Assembly (NCBI GenBank): GCA_003142915.1
Contig: PLNZ01000435.1
Span: forward strand, 1 to 5,193
Direction: 5' to 3'
Origin: Ignavibacteriales bacterium
Lineage (GTDB): Bacteria > Bacteroidota > Ignavibacteria > Ignavibacteriales > Ignavibacteriaceae
DNA: 5,193 nt
This document shows, piece by piece, positions 1 through 5,193 of this stretch. The translations under genes were made by a program, and so were the position numbers. The notes below the pieces were generated by a model, which had not been told where the DNA came from, did no database searches, and saw only the letters and a program-made list of their open reading frames with translations. Position 1 is the first letter of the stretch; each line of letters opens with the position of its first letter.

Positions 1-12
1 GTCACCTCTTTT
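1..12. repeat. Left arm of a 12-bp inverted repeat bracketing the cassette
   Basis: GTCACCTCTTTT at the window edge is the exact reverse complement of AAAAGAGGTGAC at 5176-5187. The two copies lie outside all four genes and face each other, as terminal inverted repeats do. A second block, GGAGGGA, occurs inside both ends (43-49 on the left, and as TCCCTCC at 5167-5173 on the right), but at different distances from the 12-mer. The arm may continue upstream of the window. The match is seen directly; that it marks a mobile element boundary is inference, because no transposase or target-site duplication is visible. Confidence 0.55.
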
Positions 13-130
13 AGAGGATTTGTGTTTTTGAAAACTCCCTTCGGAGGGACATTTTCGTTCTAAGCCTACTGTAGGCCTTAGTTTATCAAGCCTTCCCGCT
101 TGAGTTTTCCGGAAATTCCGAATAACTGCC
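1..130. other. Non-coding leader with five consecutive short hairpins
   Basis: No credible ORF lies here; the longest reading starting at 28 stops after 11 codons. Five dyads follow one another: 5-17 (CCTCT/AGAGG, loop TTT), 36-49 (TCCCT/AGGGA, loop TCGG), 60-81 (CTAAG-CCTA paired with TAGG-CTTAG, with one bulged C at 76), 86-103 (TCAAGC/GCTTGA, loop CTTCCC) and 110-120 (CGGAA/TTCCG around one A). The first is followed by a T-rich run (18-29), so it could be a weak terminator for an upstream gene. The rest are not explained by that. Possible readings are a structured small RNA, a recombination or transposon end, or an extragenic palindrome cluster. It matches no RNA family I can recognise. 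Confidence 0.45.
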
Positions 131-144
131 CCAGACCTTATTGG

Positions 145-175
145 AATCCAATATAAAATTTGTTAATATTGGATT
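145..175. promoter_or_regulatory. Perfect 10-bp inverted repeat, candidate operator
   Basis: AATCCAATAT at 145-154 is mirrored exactly by ATATTGGATT at 166-175 with an 11-nt AT-rich spacer. The left arm also overlaps a smaller palindrome, TTGGAATCCAA, at 141-151. The repeat ends five bases before the predicted -35 box at 180, where a dimeric activator or repressor could act on the operon. No regulator gene is visible in the window, so the binding protein would be encoded elsewhere or be one of the cassette proteins. The repeat itself is certain; the operator role is inference. Confidence 0.5.
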
Positions 176-179
176 TAGC

Positions 180-208
180 TTGACTTTAGTGCTAATATAT
201 GGTTTAAT
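180..208 (+). promoter_or_regulatory. Predicted sigma-70-type promoter for the operon
   Basis: A -35 box TTGACT (180-185) is followed after 17 nt by TTTAAT (203-208), preceded by TG at 200-201, giving an extended -10 arrangement (TGG-TTTAAT). Transcription would begin near 215 and leave a leader of roughly 60-75 nt before the methyltransferase start. It is the only well-spaced promoter-like pair I see ahead of the four genes. The downstream gaps are short and hold no comparable pair, so it probably drives the whole set. Confidence 0.5.
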
Positions 209-287
209 TGTTGCCCGAATGTATCGTAATTGCTAGATTCTTACAATAACTAATATTTCAATTATATTAAACTTGGCCGTAAAAATT

Positions 288-1331
288 ATGATTGGTATTG
301 ATTTATTTGCAGGTTCCGGTGGTTTATCTTTTGGTGCTCAACAGGCTGGTGTCAAAATTGCTTACGCTGTTGAAAATAATCCTTATGCCGCCATGACTTA
401 TTCTAAAAACCACCGAAATGTCCATTTAATTAAGGACGATATCCGTTCGGTAAATAAACTTAAGCTTTCCCGAAAAGAACCGATTATAGTCTTTGGTGGG
501 CCACCATGTCAGGGCTTTTCCACATCAAACCGAAAAACACGAACCAAAGACAATGAATCAAATTGGCTTTTCGAAGAATTTCTAAGAATTGTAAAGATTT
601 GTAAAAGTGAATGGGTATTGATTGAAAATGTTAAAGGGCTGACCGAAACTGAAGACGGGTTTTTCTTTGACAAGATAACCGCCGAATTAGAGAAAATGGA
701 ATATACTGTTTCATCATGGGTTTTGAATGCCGCTGATTTTGGCGTTCCTCAGTTCCGTTCGCGTTGTTTTATTATTGGATCAAAAGACGGCGTAAAGTTA
801 GATATTCCCAAACCCACTGTGACTAAATATATCACGGTCCATGAAGCGATTCATGATCTTCCCGTTCTAGAAAATGGAAGTATGAATTTTAGTTTACCAT
901 ACAAGACCTCAGCAAAATCTAATTATGCAAAAGAAATTCGCGCCAATAAACGGACATCAACGAATCATCTCGTCACAAAAAATGCTCCACATATTCTAGA
1001 ACGGTATAATTATGTGCCTCAAGGCGGCAATTGGGAAAATATCCCACCGTACCTGATGGATAATTATAAAAATAGAGAAAATTGCCATACCGGTATTTAC
1101 CATCGCCTCGATGAAAATAAACCCTCTATTGTCATCGGAAATTACCGAAAAAATATGCTTATTCATCCAACCGAAAATCGGGGTCTTTCAGTTAGAGAGG
1201 CTGCCCGTTTACAGTCTTTTCCAGATTGGTATACGTTTAGTGGATCTATTGGTTTTCAACAACAACAAGTAGGTAATGCTGTGCCACCTTTGTTGTCTAA
1301 GGCAGTTTTTGCAAAGGTATTATCAGCTTAG
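288..1331 (+). CDS. DNA (cytosine-5-)-methyltransferase, orphan Dcm-like enzyme
   Basis: The enzyme transfers a methyl group from S-adenosylmethionine to carbon 5 of cytosine in a specific DNA site. All key family motifs are present and in order (numbering from ATG 288, 347 aa): motif I DLFAGSGG at 5-12 for cofactor binding, motif IV GGPPCQGFS at 70-78 with catalytic Cys74, motif VI ENV at 113-115, motif VIII QFRSR at 155-159, motif IX RLQSFPD at 307-313 and motif X GNAVPP at 329-334. The target-recognition region lies at about 185-290, between VIII and IX, and its sequence specificity cannot be read by eye. The length is normal and the enzyme looks intact. An in-frame TTG at 273 would add five residues. 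ATG 288 is preferred because motif I then starts right after the initiator, but neither start has a clear Shine-Dalgarno sequence. No restriction endonuclease follows. The context instead suggests a self-marking role for the HD/ATPase genes downstream. Confidence 0.95.
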   Translation: MIGIDLFAGSGGLSFGAQQAGVKIAYAVENNPYAAMTYSKNHRNVHLIKDDIRSVNKLKLSRKEPIIVFGGPPCQGFSTSNRKTRTKDNESNWLFEEFLRIVKICKSEWVLIENVKGLTETEDGFFFDKITAELEKMEYTVSSWVLNAADFGVPQFRSRCFIIGSKDGVKLDIPKPTVTKYITVHEAIHDLPVLENGSMNFSLPYKTSAKSNYAKEIRANKRTSTNHLVTKNAPHILERYNYVPQGGNWENIPPYLMDNYKNRENCHTGIYHRLDENKPSIVIGNYRKNMLIHPTENRGLSVREAARLQSFPDWYTFSGSIGFQQQQVGNAVPPLLSKAVFAKVLSA

Positions 1332-1346
1332 GTTATTTTACTCGCC

Positions 1347-1371
1347 GGCAACATTATTGCCTTCAAAGGAG
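1347..1371 (+). promoter_or_regulatory. Hairpin plus strong ribosome binding site for the HD gene
   Basis: Inside the 48-nt gap after the methyltransferase stop, GGCAA (1347-1351) pairs with TTGCC (1357-1361) around the loop CATTA. Four bases later comes AAAGGAG (1365-1371), a near-ideal Shine-Dalgarno, 8 nt before the TTG at 1380. The site decides the start of the HD gene in favour of this TTG over an internal ATG at 1401. The hairpin leaves the binding site single-stranded and has no T-run, so it is not a terminator. Confidence 0.6.
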
Positions 1372-1379
1372 AAAAAGCA

Positions 1380-2411
1380 TTGGCTTGGTCAGAGAAAGTA
1401 ATGGAAATAGCTACGGAGAAAGGGCTAAAGTCTCTTTTAGGCGATGTCAATGGCAAAAGTCGGTTTGCGCGTTATAATATCGCTAGGGAAAAAGTGGTAG
1501 ATGAAATCTTGCCGCAAATACTGAGAACAGCGGTAGATCTCACTGATCATGGCGAAGGTCATGTAAGCAGAGTCATGGATACCGCCGCTACGCTTATCGG
1601 CCTTGCAAACGTTGAAAGCAATGTTGAATTAAGTGCTCCTGAATTATATTGTTTGATGCTAAGTGTTTTGTTTCATGATGTTGGAAACATCTTCGGGCGT
1701 GAAGATCACCAGCACAAAGTCGCTGAGGTTTATGATTACGTATTTCCCGATGGACAGCGCGATATGTTAGAGCGGAGGATTGTGTTAGCGGTTACATCTG
1801 CGCATTGTGGTATGGCGATGGACGGAACCAAAGATACACTAAAAGAGCTTTCGACAAGCGTGTATCAACTAGAACGTTTTCAAAAAGTTGACGTTTGTAA
1901 AATAGCAGCAGTATTAAGGTTTGCTGATGAGCTTGAAGAAGGTCCAGAAAGAACTTCTCGTTTTATGCAAAAACAACATGGATATAAACCCGAAAATTTG
2001 ATACATCATCTTTATGCCGACATTGTAACCCCATGTATTGATCGCGGTGAAAAACGTATTGCATTGACTTATAACATCAATATAGAAACTAGTGGTTCAA
2101 CTGACTTAACCGCCGAAGCTGAGAATAAGCTAAAAGAACTTTTAGAATATACATATCAACGAATCCAAAAATTAAATCAAGAGCGCAAATATAACAGGTT
2201 TTATTGCGAGTCTATATTGCCCTATAAAGAAACTACTGTATTTTTTCACTTTATGGTAAATGGCATTCCTATTATGTTTGATCTTCCTGGTAGCGTAGTT
2301 CTAAATGATTTGGTGCTCCCTGGCGATAAAGAAAAGATATTTGTTGAGTATGACCCTAATTATAAAACCGATAACGTATTGGAGATTATCAAAAAGACAC
2401 TAAACAAATAA
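1380..2411 (+). CDS. HD-domain metal-dependent phosphohydrolase-like protein
   Basis: HD-superfamily proteins hydrolyse phosphate esters of nucleotides, cyclic nucleotides or related molecules using metal ions held by His and Asp. Here (343 aa) the likely ligands are all present: His61 in the DHGEGH segment followed by VSRV (His57 is also nearby), His99-Asp100 in FHDVGN, His110/His112 in EDHQH, His142 in AHCG and Asp183 in LRFADELE. The number of histidines suggests a two-metal site. The LRFADELEEGPERTSR stretch resembles the HD variant described in bacterial conflict systems (HD-CE); that assignment is from memory and tentative. Residues about 225-343 form a separate, mostly beta-strand-like C-terminal region of unknown role. 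No signal peptide or membrane segment is seen, so it should be cytosolic. The start is TTG, with AAAGGAG 8 nt upstream. It lies between the methyltransferase and the ATPase in one apparent operon. The substrate is unknown; it could be the effector or a signal-degrading off switch. Confidence 0.85.
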   Translation: MAWSEKVMEIATEKGLKSLLGDVNGKSRFARYNIAREKVVDEILPQILRTAVDLTDHGEGHVSRVMDTAATLIGLANVESNVELSAPELYCLMLSVLFHDVGNIFGREDHQHKVAEVYDYVFPDGQRDMLERRIVLAVTSAHCGMAMDGTKDTLKELSTSVYQLERFQKVDVCKIAAVLRFADELEEGPERTSRFMQKQHGYKPENLIHHLYADIVTPCIDRGEKRIALTYNINIETSGSTDLTAEAENKLKELLEYTYQRIQKLNQERKYNRFYCESILPYKETTVFFHFMVNGIPIMFDLPGSVVLNDLVLPGDKEKIFVEYDPNYKTDNVLEIIKKTLNK

Positions 2412-2439
2412 GAATATAAACATATTTATGTTCTTGGAG
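2410..2439 (+). promoter_or_regulatory. Intergenic hairpin abutting the ATPase ribosome binding site
   Basis: A 26-nt near-perfect dyad (2410-2435) has arms AAGAATATAAA and TTTATGTTCTT, pairing over 11 positions with one G-U wobble around the loop CATA. It starts within the HD gene stop codon (TAA at 2409-2411) and ends one base before GGAG (2436-2439), which sits 8 nt ahead of ATG 2448. There is no T-tract after it, so it is unlikely to terminate transcription. It could stabilise or process the message or act as a protein-binding site controlling translation of the ATPase. The structure is seen; the function is inferred. Confidence 0.55.
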
Positions 2440-2447
2440 CAGACTAT

Positions 2448-4196
2448 ATGCCAGAAATATATAACAATCCATTTGAATATGATGCGGCTACAAAGCTCCC
2501 TGAGGAAAAGATTGTAGATTTCTATATTGAAGATTTTAATTATTCGCGGTTCATTCATTCAAAAAGAAATATTATGCTTGTTGGGGAACGAGGAACAGGG
2601 AAAAGCATGGCTCTTTTGTTTAATTCCTTTCCTATAGCTCAATTGAAAGCGGAGAAATCAGGAAATACTCCAGATTATGATATTATTTGTGTTTATATCC
2701 CTTGTAACACTCCTCTAACTCATCATAGAGAATATCAATTACTTGAAGCTGATGAAGCAGCAGTCATTAGTGAGCATTTTCTTGTATTAGCAATTATGTT
2801 TGGTGTTATAGATACTGTTTCTAAAATCAAAAATCTGCTGAATGAAGTGGATGAAAGCAAATTGAAAAAGCAATTTGCTTTTGTCCTTGACCTGGAAATT
2901 CCGGAAGAAGATTCCCTGTTTGAGGGGTTAAAACAAACCCTACAAAGAGAAATGACAAAAACACAAAAAATGCTAAATTCTCGCGTTAAAGATGCTTTTT
3001 ATGATGCAGCCTTATCTTTTTCCTCCGGGATATTACCTTTATTGAGCACATTGCGAGCCATTCCCAAGTTAAAGTATTCTCATTTCGCTTTAATGATTGA
3101 TGATGCCCATGATTTGAATGAGTTTCAAATTCGCGTGCTAAATTCTTGGATTGCATACCGAGATAATTCTCTTTTTAGTTTTAAAGTTGCAACCGCTAAA
3201 GTTGAACAACCAAGACGAATTACTGCCTCTGGTGGCACCATTCTTGATGGTCATGATTTTACATTGATTGATATGGAAAAGGCTTACCAGAGCCAATCGA
3301 CAGATTTTGCATTATTAGCAAGAGAAGTTGTTCAGCGAAGGTTAAATAATATTAACATTGATAGAACACCGGATGAGTTTTTTCCAATCGGTAGCGAATT
3401 CCAAAAGGAATTAGATGCGGCTGAATCAAAAGCTCGGAAAAAGGCAGAGGAGAAATATCCAAACGGCACGAAAAAGCAGATTACTGACTATATATATAAA
3501 TACGCTCGCGCAGAATATTTCAGAAGCCGTTCGCCAAAGGCGAATCGCCCACAGTATAGTGGTTTTGATACTTTGGTTCACGTGTCAACTGGAATTATTC
3601 GTAATTTGCTTGAACCGTGTTGGTGGATGTATGACAGTGTTTACTCAAGACAGCCAGAACAAAGTAAACAGCAAAAAATTATGGAAATACCGCCATCTAT
3701 TCAAAGCGAAATTCTGTTAGAAAGAAGTGAAAAGAAATGGGACTGGATTCGCGAACAATTAGAGTGTAGTATCGATGGGTGCTCTCGCGAACAAAGGGAG
3801 CAAGTTTTTAGATTATTTGATAATTTAATGATTCTTTTCAGAGAAAGATTATATAATCATGAATCAGAACCAAGAGCTATTGTGTTTACCATATCTGAAA
3901 GAGAATTTGGGAATAATGACAAATTAGAAGAAATATTAAAAATAGCAAGGAAAGCTCAGATTTTATATACACGTACAGGGTCAGCTAAAGATCATGGCAA
4001 AAGGGAGACTTATTATGTTCCTAATCGTATTTTGTTGCCGGATAGAGGTTTGGACCCGAATGGCCAGCACGCACGAGTGTCGATAAAGGCACAACATCTT
4101 TGGAAAGCAGCCTCCGATAATACACAAATTCCGATGGATATTCGAGATGAAACTGAAGTCGGTACTATTTCGGACTTGCAGGGGGTGCTTTTATAG
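2448..4196 (+). CDS. AAA+/ORC-Cdc6-like P-loop ATPase with probable C-terminal winged helix
   Basis: This 582-aa ATPase has a clear Walker A, GERGTGKS at 46-53, and Walker B at 213-219 (hydrophobic run ending in Asp218-Asp219, then Ala-His-Asp). KVATA at 246-250 sits where sensor 1 is expected, and TGIIRNLLEP at 381-390 fits a sensor-2-type helix with Arg385. The N-terminal NPF motif (residues 7-9) and short lead-in before Walker A recall ORC/Cdc6-like and STAND-type ATPases. About 160 residues separate Walker A from Walker B, longer than in simple AAA+ proteins, implying a mainly helical insert (about 105-205). A charged helix at 318-336 may be coiled. Residues about 474-550 look like a winged helix for DNA or partner binding. 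ATG 2448 has GGAG 8 nt upstream. The gene overlaps the next by 1 nt, implying a shared complex. The likely role (inference) is ATP-driven sensing or switching in the cassette. No nuclease motif is seen. Confidence 0.8.
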   Translation: MPEIYNNPFEYDAATKLPEEKIVDFYIEDFNYSRFIHSKRNIMLVGERGTGKSMALLFNSFPIAQLKAEKSGNTPDYDIICVYIPCNTPLTHHREYQLLEADEAAVISEHFLVLAIMFGVIDTVSKIKNLLNEVDESKLKKQFAFVLDLEIPEEDSLFEGLKQTLQREMTKTQKMLNSRVKDAFYDAALSFSSGILPLLSTLRAIPKLKYSHFALMIDDAHDLNEFQIRVLNSWIAYRDNSLFSFKVATAKVEQPRRITASGGTILDGHDFTLIDMEKAYQSQSTDFALLAREVVQRRLNNINIDRTPDEFFPIGSEFQKELDAAESKARKKAEEKYPNGTKKQITDYIYKYARAEYFRSRSPKANRPQYSGFDTLVHVSTGIIRNLLEPCWWMYDSVYSRQPEQSKQQKIMEIPPSIQSEILLERSEKKWDWIREQLECSIDGCSREQREQVFRLFDNLMILFRERLYNHESEPRAIVFTISEREFGNNDKLEEILKIARKAQILYTRTGSAKDHGKRETYYVPNRILLPDRGLDPNGQHARVSIKAQHLWKAASDNTQIPMDIRDETEVGTISDLQGVLL

Positions 4197-4198
4197 TG
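4180..4198 (+). promoter_or_regulatory. TAGTG stop/start overlap with internal Shine-Dalgarno
   Basis: The ATPase stop TAG (4194-4196) shares its G with the GTG start (4196-4198) of the last gene. AGGGGG at 4180-4185, inside the ATPase reading frame, is about 10 nt before that GTG. This arrangement normally couples translation by re-initiation and keeps the two products in proportion. It also supports GTG 4196 as the real start. Confidence 0.65.
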
Positions 4199-5074
4199 GC
4201 TAATATAGAGTTGTTGGTTACGGTTGCCAGCTGGGAAGAGCGTTTTATATTGGGATTAAAACATCTTCTTGATGAATCGAGCCCCCGTCAGCTATTAATG
4301 TATTATTTTGAAGATTACGCAGATCGTACAATTGACAATCGGACGTACATAAATGAACTTTGTCAAGAAAAAGGAGTTATTTTAGAAAGTCATAGTTTAT
4401 CGTTTAAAGAACCCAAACAAGCATGGACCACCATTTATGACACGCTGAAAGTTGATCGCCTTGTTGAGAAAGAGATTATCATTGATTTCACGACAATGCC
4501 CCGTGAAATTCTTTGGACTATTTTAAATTTACTAGATGGTTCTTCGGCTGTGATTAATTATGTCTATTCAAAACCTGAAAAATATAATGGGATTTGGTTA
4601 AGCCGTGATCCCGGTAAACCTAGGTTTGTCTATAAATTAGGAGGAGAGGCAAAACTTGGTGCTAAAACTCTTTTGTTGGTGATAACTGGTTATGATGCCG
4701 AACGAGTCGAACAGTTAGTTCGTTTTTTTGATCCGCATCATTCTTTATTAGGCATCCAAGTTGGGAATCAATATAACAATCTTGGCATGAATATGAGTAA
4801 GTATAAGCAATATGAAAGACAATCCAGTTTTACTCTTTTTGAGATGGACGCTTATAGTGCTGATCATGGATTTGCTGTAATAGAAACACAATTGGGTAAA
4901 TACCTTAACGATTATAATATTATTATGAGTTCTTTAGGACCGAAGCCGTCGGCAATAGCACTATATCGTTTGAAAATAAAGTACCCGCAAACTTCATTGG
5001 CTTATGCCCCATCAAACGAATATAATTCGGAATATTCACTCGGTTTTGGTGGAAATTGTAGTGGAAAATTATAA
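4196..5074 (+). CDS. Two-lobed Rossmann-like protein of unknown function, ATPase partner
   Basis: I do not recognise this 292-aa family with certainty. The sequence shows two similar alpha/beta lobes. Lobe 1 (about 1-125) opens with a hydrophobic strand ending in ASWEERF (11-17) and has a later strand ending in IDFTTMPRE (96-104). Lobe 2 (about 155-285) opens with a strand ending in TGYDAER (164-170) and has a later strand ending in SSLGPKP (245-251). The paired motifs lie about 87 and 82 residues apart, suggesting an internal duplication of a Rossmann-like unit. The D-x-T-x-x-P-R signature after a strand loosely recalls ligand loops of CARF-type nucleotide-sensing domains, but this is only an analogy. 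No membrane segment, signal peptide or nuclease motif is visible. The gene starts at GTG and is translationally coupled to the ATPase, so the two products probably work together. It could be a sensor, an adaptor or an effector. Confidence 0.75.
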   Translation: MANIELLVTVASWEERFILGLKHLLDESSPRQLLMYYFEDYADRTIDNRTYINELCQEKGVILESHSLSFKEPKQAWTTIYDTLKVDRLVEKEIIIDFTTMPREILWTILNLLDGSSAVINYVYSKPEKYNGIWLSRDPGKPRFVYKLGGEAKLGAKTLLLVITGYDAERVEQLVRFFDPHHSLLGIQVGNQYNNLGMNMSKYKQYERQSSFTLFEMDAYSADHGFAVIETQLGKYLNDYNIIMSSLGPKPSAIALYRLKIKYPQTSLAYAPSNEYNSEYSLGFGGNCSGKL

Positions 5075-5126
5075 GTATTTCTGAAAGTTGCTAGTGCTTA
5101 TTTTCCATATTTCATAACTCATCCTT

Positions 5127-5162
5127 AAGGGCGCGTGAAATTTATTGTTACAGTCCCTTTTT
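5127..5162 (+). terminator. Weak candidate rho-independent terminator of the operon
   Basis: After the last stop codon, AAGGG (5127-5131) can pair with CCCTT (5155-5159). GTGA (5135-5138) and TTAC (5148-5151) can extend the stem past a small internal loop, and T residues 5158-5162 follow. The stem is short and interrupted, so this is a tentative call. The rest of 5075-5193 holds no ORF; its end carries the right arm of the 12-bp inverted repeat. Confidence 0.35.
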
Positions 5163-5175
5163 CACATCCCTCCCC

Positions 5176-5187
5176 AAAAGAGGTGAC
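5176..5187. repeat. Right arm of the 12-bp inverted repeat
   Basis: AAAAGAGGTGAC is the perfect reverse complement of the first 12 bases of the window. Its GAGG (5180-5183) can also pair locally with CCTC (5169-5172), just as the left arm's CCTCT folds with AGAGG at 13-17, so each arm lies in its own small hairpin. It sits 101 nt after the last stop codon. The repeat is certain; an attachment or transposition role is not shown. Confidence 0.55.
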
Positions 5188-5193
5188 AAAATC

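Noticed and set aside
5..29. Rho-independent terminator for an upstream gene (CCTCT/AGAGG followed by a T-rich run)
   Set aside because: The stem is only 5 bp with a 3-nt loop, the T-run is delayed and broken, and no upstream gene is visible. It is kept only as a possibility within the hairpin cluster.
1..30. Possible CRISPR repeat, since GTCACC plus a small hairpin recalls some type I repeats
   Set aside because: There is only one copy per end, in opposite orientation, with no regular repeat-spacer pattern and no cas gene.
60..120. Integron attC-like site
   Set aside because: The bulged hairpin is suggestive, but the required core-site pair (GTTRRRY / RYYYAAC) is absent.
1..130. Possible retron or group II intron RNA, or a tRNA
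   Set aside because: No reverse transcriptase is present, there is no tRNA cloverleaf or T-arm consensus, and the hairpins do not match a family I can identify.
3415..3720. 101-codon open frame overlapping the ATPase gene in another + frame
   Set aside because: It lies wholly inside the ATPase coding sequence, has no convincing ribosome site and no recognisable domain. The ATPase frame is clearly the real one.
5135..5165. GTGAAA / TTTCAC inverted repeat downstream of the last gene
   Set aside because: The arms are only 6 bp with a 19-nt loop, and they compete with the AAGGG/CCCTT pairing. This is plausible by chance in AT-rich DNA.

Overview
The window reads as one compact four-gene cassette, all on the + strand and filling almost everything between about 180 and 5074. 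In order it encodes a 5-methylcytosine DNA methyltransferase, an HD-domain metal-dependent phosphohydrolase-like protein, a large AAA+/ORC-Cdc6-like P-loop ATPase with a probable C-terminal winged helix, and a two-lobed Rossmann-like protein of unknown function. Spacing is tight: 48 nt, 36 nt and then a 1-nt TAGTG stop/start overlap. This suggests one operon driven from a predicted promoter at 180-208.

The organism cannot be named with confidence. The DNA is AT-rich by eye. TTG and GTG starts sit beside good Shine-Dalgarno (SD) sequences at two or three of the four genes (AAAGGAG, GGAG, AGGGGG). This fits an SD-using bacterium, possibly a Firmicute or Negativicute-like lineage, but it is not diagnostic. 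The gene content (orphan methyltransferase, STAND/ORC-like ATPase, HD protein, no housekeeping gene) is typical of an accessory or defence island.

Layout: 1-130 holds no gene but has five short hairpins in a row. Positions 145-175 form a perfect 10-bp inverted repeat just upstream of the promoter. The four genes follow, and both short intergenic gaps carry a hairpin lying against or just before the SD. Positions 5075-5193 are non-coding, with a weak terminator candidate. A perfect 12-bp inverted repeat (GTCACCTCTTTT / AAAAGAGGTGAC) brackets the cassette at 1-12 and 5176-5187, so the whole unit may move or be bounded as one element.

Working model (inference): the methyltransferase marks host DNA. 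The ATPase uses its winged helix and ATP cycle to sense unmarked or foreign DNA. The HD protein and the two-lobed Rossmannoid act as the nucleotide-processing or nucleotide-sensing output. No restriction nuclease motif is visible, and I do not recognise the four-gene combination as a named defence system.
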